The notes beneath the pieces were generated by a model, which saw only the letters and a program-made list of their open reading frames with translations, was not told the origin of the DNA and made no database searches. A stretch of 64,000 nucleotides of DNA from Myroides fluvii (lineage in GTDB: Bacteria; Bacteroidota; Bacteroidia; Flavobacteriales; Flavobacteriaceae), in assembly GCF_009792295.1 (NCBI RefSeq), contig NZ_CP039934.1:2562501-2626500 (forward strand), read 5' to 3'. Shown here piece by piece: positions 1-8,274 of this stretch (position 1 is the stretch's first letter; the number at the start of each line of letters is the position of its first letter). The position numbers and the translations under genes were made by a program.

Positions 1-1
1 T

Positions 2-919
2 GTTGAGAAGGTTACTATCACACCCGAAGAAGTAAGACAATTCTTTAAAGCAATTCCAGAAGACGAAAGACCCACAGTGGGAGATGAAGTAGAAATTGCC
101 GAAATTGTGGTGAAACCAGAAATTTCGAAAGAACAAAAACAAAAAGTAATCGATCGCTTAAATGAAATGCGTAGTGACGTATTGAACAATGGAGCGAGTT
201 TCTTTAGTAAGGCTGTTTTATTTACAGATGATAAAGGTTCAGCGGCTAATGGAGGATTTTATTCCATCACAAAAAAAGATCCATTTGCTAAAGAATTTAA
301 AGAGGTAGCTTTTAGTTTAGCAGAAGGTGAAATATCAGCTCCTTTTGAAACTGAATTCGGATTCCACATTATCTATTTAGAGAAAATTAGAGGACAACAT
401 TTAGATGTGCGCCACATTTTACTCGTTCCCAAACCGACCAATGAAGCACTAGATGAGGCGAAGAAAAAATTAGAAGATATTCGCGCAAAAATTGTAAATA
501 ACGAAATTACATTTGCTGAAGCTGCAGCGGCCTCTTCGGATGATAAGGACACCAAGCAAAACGGAGGTGTTTTAAGAGACCCCATGACAATGGATCCGCG
601 TTTTGATTTAAACAAAATGGAAGATAGAGAATTGTATTTCTTAGTGAATTCACTAAAAGAAAAAGAAATTTCTCCTGTTGCTTTGAAAACGGATTATAGA
701 GAGCAAAAAAGTTATCGCATCGTGACAATTAACAAAAAGATTGCTTCACATAAAATTGACTTTGTTGACGATTATACCAAGGTTAAAAACATGGCGTTGA
801 ACAAAAAACAAGAAGGAGAACTCCAAAAATGGATCACAAAGAAGATAAATGATGCCTATATTAACATTCAAGGAGAATATAGAGACTGTCAATTCCATAA
901 TAATTGGCTCAAAAAATAA
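2..919 (+). CDS. SurA-like peptidylprolyl isomerase, 3' part (5' end outside window)
   Basis: The reading frame is open from base 2, so the gene begins before the window; 305 codons are visible. A GTG at 77 is an internal codon, not the start. Two parvulin (PpiC rotamase) domains are seen: one with the G-F-H-I-I-Y-L-E signature at about window residues 115-122 and a second beginning at the V-R-H-I-L-L motif about residue 136 and containing N-G-G-V-L. Family knowledge: SurA-type proteins are periplasmic chaperones that help outer membrane proteins fold. The order parvulin-parvulin near the C terminus fits SurA. The signal peptide and N-terminal chaperone domain would lie upstream and cannot be checked. 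A strong hairpin terminator follows directly. Confidence 0.85.
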   Translation, partial: VEKVTITPEEVRQFFKAIPEDERPTVGDEVEIAEIVVKPEISKEQKQKVIDRLNEMRSDVLNNGASFFSKAVLFTDDKGSAANGGFYSITKKDPFAKEFKEVAFSLAEGEISAPFETEFGFHIIYLEKIRGQHLDVRHILLVPKPTNEALDEAKKKLEDIRAKIVNNEITFAEAAAASSDDKDTKQNGGVLRDPMTMDPRFDLNKMEDRELYFLVNSLKEKEISPVALKTDYREQKSYRIVTINKKIASHKIDFVDDYTKVKNMALNKKQEGELQKWITKKINDAYINIQGEYRDCQFHNNWLKK

Positions 920-942
920 GAAAATAACAATCTAAACGATTG

Positions 943-982
943 AAAACGACATTTTAGCAATAGACTAAAATGTCGTTTTTTT
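943..982 (+). terminator. Rho-independent terminator after the SurA-like gene
   Basis: A perfect 15-bp stem (943-957 with 965-979), 7-nt loop, and a T run follow the stop codon by 23 bases. The flanking A run on the other side means it could also act leftwards, but no leftward gene reaches it. Confidence 0.9.
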
Positions 983-1476
983 ATTAAATAAGAATGAAAA
1001 ATTGAAATATCTTAAAATTATAAGGTAAAAAATAATTTATTTCAGATTAATTGATGAAAAACAGTAAAAGTACTGTTGTTTCTTCATTAAAGTAGAATGT
1101 TTATAAATAATAATTTTTGGATTTGTGGGAAATATTAAAAACTTTTGAAAATTAATTAGATTGATTAAATTTGCGAGGACAAAAAATAAAATACAAGTCA
1201 AATTCTCTCTTTTGAGCAGTAGATTGAAGGTTTAAAATTTGTCACTTCAAGAGTGGTTTACACAAGTTCTAGTTGAAAAATAGAACACCTTGACCAAGTG
1301 CCTAAAAAGTGAAACACAAAGAAAGAAGTGATAATTTCGAAGTAGAACGAGAATCATACAATGTATAGAACAGAGAGAGAAGAAGTACAATAAAAAAATA
1401 ACTAATACAAAATAATCAGTTATGGGAGAGGGGAGATCTTTGATTTTCAATAACCTGTAAGTAATAGACCTGAATT
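983..1476. other. AT-rich intergenic region before acnB
   Basis: About 490 bases without a convincing gene. It holds one good promoter match (1144-1173) and would leave a long 5' leader of roughly 295 bases before acnB. I see no recognisable riboswitch, terminator or repeat in it. A 67-codon open frame on the minus strand (1247-1450) has no support. Confidence 0.5.
1144..1173 (+). promoter_or_regulatory. Bacteroidota-type promoter candidate for acnB
   Basis: TTTG at 1144-1147, an 18-base spacer and TAAATTTG at 1166-1173 match the known Bacteroidota sigma-A consensus TTTG / TAnnTTTG exactly. It lies about 300 bases upstream of the acnB start, so a nearer promoter could also exist. Confidence 0.5.
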
Positions 1477-4239
1477 ATGAGCTTTTATACCGATTACATC
1501 AACGAGATTGAAGAAAGAAAAAATCAAGGACTTAACCCTAAGCCAATTGATGGAGCTGAGCTATTAAGTGAAATTATAGCACAGATTAAAGATGCAGCGA
1601 ATGCACACCGTGCAGATTCTCTTCAGCTTTTTATTTACAATGTTTTACCTGGTACAACGAGTGCTGCTGGAGTTAAAGCTAAGTTTTTAAAAGAAATTAT
1701 TTTAGGTGAGACAGTAGTAGCAGAAATCACACCTGCTTTTGCTTTTGAATTGCTGTCACACATGAAGGGAGGACCTTCGATCGAAGTACTATTGGATTTA
1801 GCTTTAGGAAACGAGGTAGCAATTGCTCAACAAGCAGCAAACGTATTGAAAACACAAGTGTATTTATACGATGCAGATACGGATCGCTTAAAAGCTGCCT
1901 TTAATGCTGGAAATGCGATTGCAAAAGAAATCGTTGAAAGCTACGCGAAAGCAGAATTTTTTACAAAACTTCCTGAAGCTGCAGAGCAAATTGAAGTGGT
2001 TACTTTCATCGCTGGTGAAGGAGATATTTCTACGGATTTACTTTCTCCAGGAAACCAAGCTCACTCACGTGCAGACCGTGAACTTCACGGATTGTGTATG
2101 ATCAGTACAGAAGCACAACAACAAATTAAGGCCTTACAAGAATTACATCCAGGTAAAAATGTGATGTTAATCGCTGAAAAAGGAACAATGGGTGTTGGTT
2201 CTTCAAGAATGTCAGGAGTAAATAACGTGGCACTTTGGACAGGTAAACAAGCAAGTCCGTATGTTCCATTCGTAAATATTGCTCCAATTGTTGCAGGTAC
2301 AAACGGTATTTCTCCAATCTTCTTAACAACAGTTGACGTAACTGGAGGTATCGGTATTGACCTTAAAAACTGGGTGAAGAAAACAGATGCTAACGGGGAA
2401 GTAGTTCGCAATGAAAAAGGCGAGCCTGTGTTAGAAGAAGTGTACTCAGTAGCTACAGGTACGGTATTGACAATTAATACAAAAACAAAAAAATTATACA
2501 ATGGAGAGCAAGAGTTAATCGATATTTCGAAAGCACTTACTCCACAAAAAATGGAATTTATCAAAGCAGGTGGATCATATGCTATCGTATTTGGTAAAAA
2601 AATCCAAACATTTGCAGCGAATCTATTGGGAATTGAAGCTCCTGTAGTTTTTGCTCCTTCAAAAGAGATTTCTGTTGAAGGACAAGGATTAACAGCCGTT
2701 GAAAAAATCTTCAACAGAAATGCAGTAGGTGTAACAAAAGGAAAAGTATTACACGCAGGTTCTGACGTTCGTGTGGAAGTTAATATTGTTGGATCTCAAG
2801 ATACAACTGGATTGATGACTGCTCAAGAGTTAGAGGCAATGGCTGCAACTGTAATTTCTCCTATCGTTGATGGTGCTTATCAATCAGGATGTCATACAGC
2901 ATCCGTTTGGGATAAAAAAGCACAAGCAAACATCCCGAAATTGATGAAGTTTATGAATGAGTTCGGTTTGATTACCGCACGCGATCCTAAAGGAGAGTAC
3001 CATTCAATGACAGACGTTATCCACAAAGTGTTGAATGATATTACAGTGGATGAATGGGCAATCATCATCGGAGGTGACTCACATACAAGAATGTCTAAAG
3101 GAGTGGCTTTTGGAGCGGATTCAGGAACAGTAGCTTTAGCTTTAGCAACAGGAGAGGCTTCGATGCCAATTCCAGAGTCTGTAAAAGTGACGTTCAAAGG
3201 AAACATGAAAGAACACATGGATTTCCGTGATGTTGTTCATGCTACTCAATCGCAAATGTTGAAACAATTTGGTGGAGAAAACGTTTTCCAAGGTAGAATT
3301 ATCGAAGTTCACATCGGTACTTTATTAGCGGATCAAGCGTTTACATTCACAGACTGGACAGCTGAAATGAAAGCAAAAGCGTCTATCTGTATCTCGCAAG
3401 ATGATACCCTAATCGAATCATTGGAAATTGCGAAGAGCCGTATCCAAATCATGATCGACAAAGGAATGGACAACAAAAACCAAGTGTTACAAGGATTAAT
3501 CAACAAAGCAAACAAGCGTATCGAAGAAATTAGAACAGGAGATAAACCTGCTTTAATGCCAGATGCAAATGCAAAATACTATGCGGAGGTTGTGGTTGAT
3601 CTTGATATCATTGAAGAACCAATGATCGCCGATCCAGACGTAAATAACGATGACGTTTCTAAACGCTATACACACGATACTATTAGAGAACTTTCTTTCT
3701 ACGGTGGAGATAAAAAAGTAGATTTAGGATTCGTAGGTTCATGTATGGTTCACAAAGACGACTTGAAAATTGTTTCTCAAATGTTGAGAAATATCGAAAA
3801 ACAAACAGGTTCAGTGAAATTCAACGCACCTCTTGTAGTTGCAGCTCCAACATACAACATCATCGATGAGTTAAAAGCAGAAGGAGATTGGGAATACTTA
3901 CAAAAATATTCTGGTTTCGAATTCAGCGACCTTTTACCTAAAAACGATGCACGTACAGAATACGAGAATATCATGTATTTAGAACGTCCTGGTTGTAACT
4001 TATGTATGGGTAACCAAGAAAAAGCAGCAAAAGGAGATACGGTAATGGCTACATCAACGCGTTTGTTCCAAGGACGTGTAGTAGAAGATTCAGAACGCAA
4101 AAAAGGAGAATCTTTATTAGCTTCTACTCCAGTAGTTGTACTTTCTGCAATCTTAGGTCGAGTTCCAACAATGGAAGAATACAAAGCTTCTGTGGAAGGA
4201 ATTAACTTAACAAAGTTCAAACCTATTTCTACTAAATAG
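1477..4239 (+). CDS. acnB: Bifunctional aconitate hydratase 2 / 2-methylisocitrate dehydratase
   Basis: A 920-residue protein of AcnB architecture: an N-terminal HEAT-like helical domain (about 1-160), the swivel domain placed early (about 170-390, as in AcnB and unlike AcnA), then the three catalytic domains. The 4Fe-4S cysteines are visible as Cys756 in V-G-S-C-M-V-H and the pair Cys840 and Cys843 in P-G-C-N-L-C-M-G. It isomerises citrate and isocitrate in the cytosolic TCA cycle and, in this family, can hydrate 2-methylaconitate. Length is somewhat above the E. coli protein. It is followed by its own terminator, so it is probably not cotranscribed with the second aconitase downstream. Confidence 0.95.
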   Translation: MSFYTDYINEIEERKNQGLNPKPIDGAELLSEIIAQIKDAANAHRADSLQLFIYNVLPGTTSAAGVKAKFLKEIILGETVVAEITPAFAFELLSHMKGGPSIEVLLDLALGNEVAIAQQAANVLKTQVYLYDADTDRLKAAFNAGNAIAKEIVESYAKAEFFTKLPEAAEQIEVVTFIAGEGDISTDLLSPGNQAHSRADRELHGLCMISTEAQQQIKALQELHPGKNVMLIAEKGTMGVGSSRMSGVNNVALWTGKQASPYVPFVNIAPIVAGTNGISPIFLTTVDVTGGIGIDLKNWVKKTDANGEVVRNEKGEPVLEEVYSVATGTVLTINTKTKKLYNGEQELIDISKALTPQKMEFIKAGGSYAIVFGKKIQTFAANLLGIEAPVVFAPSKEISVEGQGLTAVEKIFNRNAVGVTKGKVLHAGSDVRVEVNIVGSQDTTGLMTAQELEAMAATVISPIVDGAYQSGCHTASVWDKKAQANIPKLMKFMNEFGLITARDPKGEYHSMTDVIHKVLNDITVDEWAIIIGGDSHTRMSKGVAFGADSGTVALALATGEASMPIPESVKVTFKGNMKEHMDFRDVVHATQSQMLKQFGGENVFQGRIIEVHIGTLLADQAFTFTDWTAEMKAKASICISQDDTLIESLEIAKSRIQIMIDKGMDNKNQVLQGLINKANKRIEEIRTGDKPALMPDANAKYYAEVVVDLDIIEEPMIADPDVNNDDVSKRYTHDTIRELSFYGGDKKVDLGFVGSCMVHKDDLKIVSQMLRNIEKQTGSVKFNAPLVVAAPTYNIIDELKAEGDWEYLQKYSGFEFSDLLPKNDARTEYENIMYLERPGCNLCMGNQEKAAKGDTVMATSTRLFQGRVVEDSERKKGESLLASTPVVVLSAILGRVPTMEEYKASVEGINLTKFKPISTK

Positions 4240-4244
4240 TTTTT

Positions 4245-4275
4245 AAAAAGCCCTTCTTTTGAAGGGCTTTTTTTT
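4245..4275 (+). terminator. Terminator after acnB
   Basis: A 12-bp perfect stem (4245-4256 with 4261-4272), TTTT loop and a run of T residues begin five bases after the acnB stop codon. Confidence 0.9.
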
Positions 4276-4276
4276 T

Positions 4277-4412
4277 GGAAAGAAGTGAGAGGAAAGAAGA
4301 GAGAGGAAAGAAGAGAGAGGAAAGAAGTGAGAAGAGAGAAAAATTCTAAAAAAAGGACACTCTTTTAATCGAGAATTTACCCCTTTCCTCTTTCCTCTCT
4401 CTTCTCTCCAAT
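4277..4412. repeat. Inverted pair of purine-rich elements between the aconitase genes
   Basis: A purine-only tract (4277-4343) built of GGAAAGAAGAGAGA-like blocks is followed about 40 bases later by a pyrimidine tract (4380-4412) whose reverse complement begins ATTGGAGAGAAGAGAGAGG and continues GGAAAGGGGTAAATT. The latter is the minus-strand copy of the element also found after acnA, lysR, glnA and at the second RND operon. The two tracts could pair as an imperfect stem of about 30 bp. Confidence 0.7.
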
Positions 4413-4519
4413 AAAATAGAATGATTTTAAATATTTGCTTTTAACATTTTCATAATTTTTATCTGAACGAAAATCGGTAAATTGTGTTATAAATCAAACA
4501 TTTAAAAAGAATTGTTATT

Positions 4520-6781
4520 ATGGCTTTTGATATTGAAATGATTAAAAAAGTGTATGAAAAGATGCCTGATCGCGTAGCGAAAGCACGTGAATTAGTGGGG
4601 CGTCCTTTGACACTTACAGAGAAAATTTTATATACGCACTTGTGGGAAGGAATGCCTTCGCAAACATTTACAAGAGGAAATGACTATGTAGATTTTGCAC
4701 CAGACCGCGTCGCTTGTCAAGATGCAACGGCACAGATGGCTTTGTTGCAGTTCATGCACGCCGGAAAAGAAAAAGTAGCAGTACCTACTACGGTGCACTG
4801 TGATCACTTGATCCAGGCAAAAGTAGGAGCAGCAACCGATTTAAAAGTAGCAGAAACACAATCGTCAGAAGTATTTAGTTTCTTGTCGTCGGTATCAAAT
4901 AAATATGGCATCGGATTCTGGAAACCAGGAGCGGGTATTATTCACCAAATTGTTTTAGAGAATTACGCTTTCCCAGGAGGTTTGATGATTGGAACAGATT
5001 CACATACTGTAAATGCAGGTGGATTGGGAATGTTGGCCATCGGAGTTGGTGGAGCAGATGCCGTGGATGTGATGTCAGGTATGGCGTGGGAGTTGAAATT
5101 TCCAAAGCTAATCGGAGTGAAGTTAACGGGTAAATTAAACGGGTGGACTGCACCGAAAGATGTTATCTTAAAAGTAGCGGATATTCTTACGGTAAAAGGA
5201 GGAACAGGCGCTATTGTTGAATATTTTGGAGAAGGTGCCTTATCCATGTCTTGTACAGGAAAAGGAACCATCTGTAATATGGGAGCTGAGATTGGCGCAA
5301 CAACATCTACATTTGGATATGACGATTCCATGCGTCGTTATTTAGCAGCCACAGGACGTCAAGATGTAGTGGATGCTGCAGATAAAGTAGCAGCACATTT
5401 AACAGCTGATGCGGAAGTATACGCAAATCCAGAGCAATACTTTGATCAAGTAATCGAAATCAACTTATCGGAATTAGAACCACATATCAACGGTCCATTC
5501 ACACCAGATAGAGGAACACCTGTATCTAAAATGAGAGAAGATGCAGAGAAAAATGGTTGGCCTTTAAAAGTAGAGTGGGGATTAATCGGATCATGTACCA
5601 ACTCTTCATACGAAGATATGTCAAGAGCCGCTTCAATCGTAGAACAAGCCGTTAAGAACGGAATTACACCAAAAGCAGAATTCGGAATTAATCCAGGGTC
5701 AGAACAAATTCGCTATACCATCGAACGAGATGGTATTATTGAAACCTTTGAGAAAATGGGAACCAAAGTATTTACCAATGCTTGTGGGCCTTGTATTGGA
5801 CAATGGGATCGTGCGGGAGCGGATAAAGAGGAGAAAAACACCATTGTACACTCGTTCAACCGAAATTTCTCTAAACGTGCCGATGGAAATCCAAATACAC
5901 ACGCCTTCGTAACCTCTCCAGAAATGGTAGCGGCTTTAGCGATTGCAGGTGATTTAGGATTTAATCCTCTTACAGATACCTTAATCAATGACGAAGGACA
6001 AGAAGTAAAATTATTACCTCCAACGGGAGATGAATTGCCAAAACGCGGATTTGATGTGGAAGATCCAGGCTATCAAGCGCCAGCAGCAGATGGTTCAAGT
6101 GTTGAAGTAATCGTTTCTCCAACCTCAAGTCGCCTTCAATTATTGGAGCCTTTTACCCCATGGAACGGACAAAATATTACAGGAGCAAAACTATTGATTA
6201 AAGCCTTTGGAAAATGTACAACCGATCACATCTCTATGGCAGGTCCTTGGTTGCGTTTCCGTGGACACTTAGACAATATATCAGACAATATGTTGATTGG
6301 AGCTGAAAATGCATTCAATCACTTAACCAATAAAGTGAAAAACCAACTATCAGGCGCTTACGATGCTGTTCCAGCAGTACAACGTGCGTATAAAGCAGCT
6401 GGAATCCCTTCTATTGTAGTGGGAGACCAAAACTACGGAGAAGGATCTTCGCGTGAACATGCAGCAATGGAACCACGTCATTTAGGAGTTACTGCCGTAT
6501 TGGTGAAATCATTTGCGCGTATTCACGAAACAAACTTGAAAAAACAAGGAATGTTAGCCCTTACGTTTGCCAATGAAGCAGATTACGATAAAGTACAAGA
6601 AGACGATACCATCAATTTCTTAGACTTAACTGAATTTGCACCAGGTAAACAATTGCATCTTGAATTCGTTCATGCAGATGGATCTAAAGATGTGATTGCA
6701 GCTAATCATACCTACAATGCCAGCCAAGTGAAATGGTTTAAAGCAGGATCTGCCTTGAATCTAATTGCAGCTGGTAAATAG
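4520..6781 (+). CDS. acnA: Aconitate hydratase (mitochondrial/AcnA-like)
   Basis: 753 residues, the usual length of the mitochondrial-type aconitase. Catalytic domains 1-3 come first and the swivel domain last (about 560-753, with Y-G-E-G-S-S-R-E-H at the active site). Cluster ligands are Cys359 in G-S-C-T-N-S-S and Cys422/Cys425 in A-C-G-P-C-I-G. It catalyses citrate to isocitrate in the TCA cycle. It sits 280 bases after acnB in the same direction, separated by a terminator and a purine-rich inverted repeat; the two enzymes are non-homologous in domain order and probably differ in oxidative stress tolerance (inference). The start ATG at 4520 gives the normal N terminus. Confidence 0.95.
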   Translation: MAFDIEMIKKVYEKMPDRVAKARELVGRPLTLTEKILYTHLWEGMPSQTFTRGNDYVDFAPDRVACQDATAQMALLQFMHAGKEKVAVPTTVHCDHLIQAKVGAATDLKVAETQSSEVFSFLSSVSNKYGIGFWKPGAGIIHQIVLENYAFPGGLMIGTDSHTVNAGGLGMLAIGVGGADAVDVMSGMAWELKFPKLIGVKLTGKLNGWTAPKDVILKVADILTVKGGTGAIVEYFGEGALSMSCTGKGTICNMGAEIGATTSTFGYDDSMRRYLAATGRQDVVDAADKVAAHLTADAEVYANPEQYFDQVIEINLSELEPHINGPFTPDRGTPVSKMREDAEKNGWPLKVEWGLIGSCTNSSYEDMSRAASIVEQAVKNGITPKAEFGINPGSEQIRYTIERDGIIETFEKMGTKVFTNACGPCIGQWDRAGADKEEKNTIVHSFNRNFSKRADGNPNTHAFVTSPEMVAALAIAGDLGFNPLTDTLINDEGQEVKLLPPTGDELPKRGFDVEDPGYQAPAADGSSVEVIVSPTSSRLQLLEPFTPWNGQNITGAKLLIKAFGKCTTDHISMAGPWLRFRGHLDNISDNMLIGAENAFNHLTNKVKNQLSGAYDAVPAVQRAYKAAGIPSIVVGDQNYGEGSSREHAAMEPRHLGVTAVLVKSFARIHETNLKKQGMLALTFANEADYDKVQEDDTINFLDLTEFAPGKQLHLEFVHADGSKDVIAANHTYNASQVKWFKAGSALNLIAAGK

Positions 6782-6850
6782 CGTATTGGAGAGAAGAAAG
6801 AGGAGAGAAGAGAGGAGTGATTTTTCGATTTAAACCCATTTCTACTTAAT

Positions 6851-6884
6851 AAAAAAAAGGACGAGTCACGCTCGTCCTTTTTTT
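6851..6884 (+). terminator. Terminator, repeat copy 1 (acnA)
   Basis: GGACGAG pairs with CTCGTCC around a TCACG loop, followed by seven T residues and preceded by an A run, so it could work in both directions. Confidence 0.8.
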
Positions 6885-6972
6885 GTTTTGTTAGGTGTTT
6901 GTTGTTAGAAGAGAGAGGAAAAGGGAGAGAAGAGAGGAGTGATTTTTCGATTTAAACCCATTTCTACTTAAT

Positions 6973-7005
6973 AAAAAAAGGACGAGTCACGCTCGTCCTT
7001 TTTTT
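6973..7005 (+). terminator. Terminator, repeat copy 2
   Basis: Same GGACGAG/CTCGTCC stem and T run as copy 1. Confidence 0.75.
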
Positions 7006-7103
7006 GTTTTGTTAGGTGTTTGTTGTTAGAAGAGAGAGGAAAAGGGAGAGAAGAGAGGAGTGATTTTTCAATTTAAACCCGTTTCTACTTAGTATAAAAA
7101 CAG

Positions 7104-7130
7104 GGGACGAGTTACACTCGTCCTTTTTTT
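7104..7130 (+). terminator. Terminator, repeat copy 3
   Basis: The stem is kept (GGACGAG with CTCGTCC) while the loop changed to TTACA; a T run follows. Stem conservation with loop change suggests the hairpin is the selected part. Confidence 0.75.
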
Positions 7131-7166
7131 GTTTTGTTAGGTGTTTGTTGTTAGAAGAGAGGGGAG

Positions 7167-7190
7167 TGAACGTCCCTAAATAAGATTGAC
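7167..7190. mobile_element. Orphan IS end related to the IS3-family element at 35653-36970
   Basis: TGAACGTCCCTAAATA followed by AGATTGAC matches the outer right end of the intact IS at 22 of 24 positions, and the next bases (T run, then AAAA) are also similar. On its outer side it abuts the same kind of purine-rich tract as the intact IS. No transposase remnant is visible inward. It is best read as a relic or solo end. Confidence 0.55.
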
Positions 7191-7252
7191 TTTTTTTAAA
7201 AACGAAAGTTTACAAAAACACAAAAAAGCGCAAACACAGAAAAGCAGAATTT

Positions 7253-7287
7253 CACTCCTTTCTCCTTTCTTCTCTCTTCTTTCCAAT
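7253..7287 (-). repeat. Purine-rich element at the lysR 3' end
   Basis: On the minus strand this reads ATTGGAAAGAAGAGAGAAG then AAAGGAGAAAGGAGTGAAATT, the same element as after glnA, beginning about nine bases beyond the lysR stop codon. Confidence 0.65.
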
Positions 7288-8181
7288 TCACAACTGATTA
7301 TACTCCTCCTTATTTTCCGTTTTCAATAAATCAATAAAATAAATTGCTGCTTTTTTCTGATAACTATCTTTTAAACGCAAGGTAACCGCTTCTCGTTTCA
7401 TATTTGTTCCTCGGATGGGAATGGCACATAAGTCTTTTTCTCCGTGAACCGTGGCTAAGGTTAAGATGGTTTCAAAAGCACCCGTACGCACTAAGTCGAT
7501 AATGGTTGCTGTATAATTCACCTCTACAATAATATTGGGGCGTATTTTGTGTTTTTCAAATTGCCTGTCGAGGAAATCACGGGTACTAAATCCTTTGACA
7601 GGAAGTGCTAAAGTCAATTGTTCTACTTCTTTGAAGTTGATACTTTCCTTTTTCGCCAAAGCACTCGTCTCTGCTACAATAACCGCCATATCTGAAAACA
7701 TAATAGGCTCGTGAATTAATTCCTCACTGTGTTTCCCCTCATAAAAAGTTAAAGCAAAATCAATCTCCTGCTTTAGTAAAGCATCAATGAGTTCAGTAGT
7801 TGTACCAAAAGTGACCTGTAGTTTTATGTGAGGGAATTGCGCAATGAAATTTTTAAACGAATTAATGACAATGGATTTTAATCCCCAAGTCAATCCAATA
7901 CTCAATGTACCCGTGTTGACCTGTTTTAAATCATCCAAAATCAATTTCCCATCATTTGAGGCTTGGATGCTTTTTTCTGCATAGGTTGCAAAGAGTTCAC
8001 CTGCTTCTGTGATGGACACCCGTTTGCCTATTCGATCAAATAAGGGAATACCCAATTCTTCTTCTAATTGTTTAATCTGCTGTGATAAAGTACTTTGTGT
8101 GATGAATAATTCTCTTGCTGCTTCTGTAAAATTGAGCAGTTCTTTTGCTTTTAAAAAATATTTGAGTTGCCTTAGTTCCAT
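7288..8181 (-). CDS. LysR-family transcriptional regulator
   Basis: 297 residues. The N terminus (1-60) is a typical LysR winged helix-turn-helix with F-T-E-A-A-R-E-L, the recognition stretch T-Q-S-T-L-S-Q-Q-I-K-Q-L-E and E-L-G-I-P-L-F-D-R. Residues about 90-290 form the periplasmic-binding-like effector domain. The gene diverges from an MFS exporter (start 93 bases away), so it most likely controls that exporter and itself. A T-N11-A palindrome and a good minus-strand promoter lie in the shared gap. The ligand cannot be told from sequence. Confidence 0.9.
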   Translation of the reverse strand: MELRQLKYFLKAKELLNFTEAARELFITQSTLSQQIKQLEEELGIPLFDRIGKRVSITEAGELFATYAEKSIQASNDGKLILDDLKQVNTGTLSIGLTWGLKSIVINSFKNFIAQFPHIKLQVTFGTTTELIDALLKQEIDFALTFYEGKHSEELIHEPIMFSDMAVIVAETSALAKKESINFKEVEQLTLALPVKGFSTRDFLDRQFEKHKIRPNIIVEVNYTATIIDLVRTGAFETILTLATVHGEKDLCAIPIRGTNMKREAVTLRLKDSYQKKAAIYFIDLLKTENKEEYNQL

Positions 8182-8185
8182 AGTT

Positions 8186-8202
8186 AATCGGTTTTATCGA
8201 TT
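8186..8202. promoter_or_regulatory. LysR-type operator (T-N11-A box)
   Basis: AATCG (8186-8190) and CGATT (8198-8202) form a perfect 5-bp inverted repeat with 7 bases between, and contain the T-N11-A pattern (T8188, A8200) known for LysR regulators. It lies between the lysR promoter and its start codon. Confidence 0.5.
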
Positions 8203-8227
8203 GATGTTATAGAAAAATACCATTTTA

Positions 8228-8261
8228 CAAATTTAGAACTTAAGCTTAACTTTACTTCAAA
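8228..8261 (-). promoter_or_regulatory. Promoter candidate for lysR
   Basis: On the minus strand TTTG (8261-8258), a 22-base spacer and TAAATTTG (8235-8228) match the Bacteroidota consensus. Transcription would start near 8221, leaving the operator in the leader, a position suited to negative autoregulation. Confidence 0.5.
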
Positions 8262-8274
8262 TTTCAACATAAAA

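Larger units (their letters stand above)
6786..7150 (+). repeat. Three tandem copies of a 121-122 bp unit, each with a terminator
   Basis: Starting a few bases after the acnA stop, a unit made of a purine-rich tract (GAGAGAAGAGAGGAGTGA), the text ATTTTTCGATTTAAACCC, a hairpin with T run, and GTTAGGTGTTTGTTGTTAGA is repeated three times. The period, measured at the GTGATTTTTC landmark, is 122 then 121 bases. Copy 3 is the most divergent, with changes in the hairpin loop and before it. Confidence 0.9.

Noticed and set aside
1247-1450. 67-codon hydrophobic minus-strand frame upstream of acnB
   Set aside because: AT-rich non-coding sequence in an acnB leader; no family resemblance, and a promoter and leader for acnB occupy the other strand.
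983-1476. Riboswitch or structured leader for acnB
   Set aside because: The leader is long but I could not recognise any conserved riboswitch core or terminator/antiterminator pair.
2085-2714. Long minus-strand frame opposite acnB (209 codons), and similar frames opposite other genes
   Set aside because: They are antisense to well-supported genes and follow from codon composition; no independent features.
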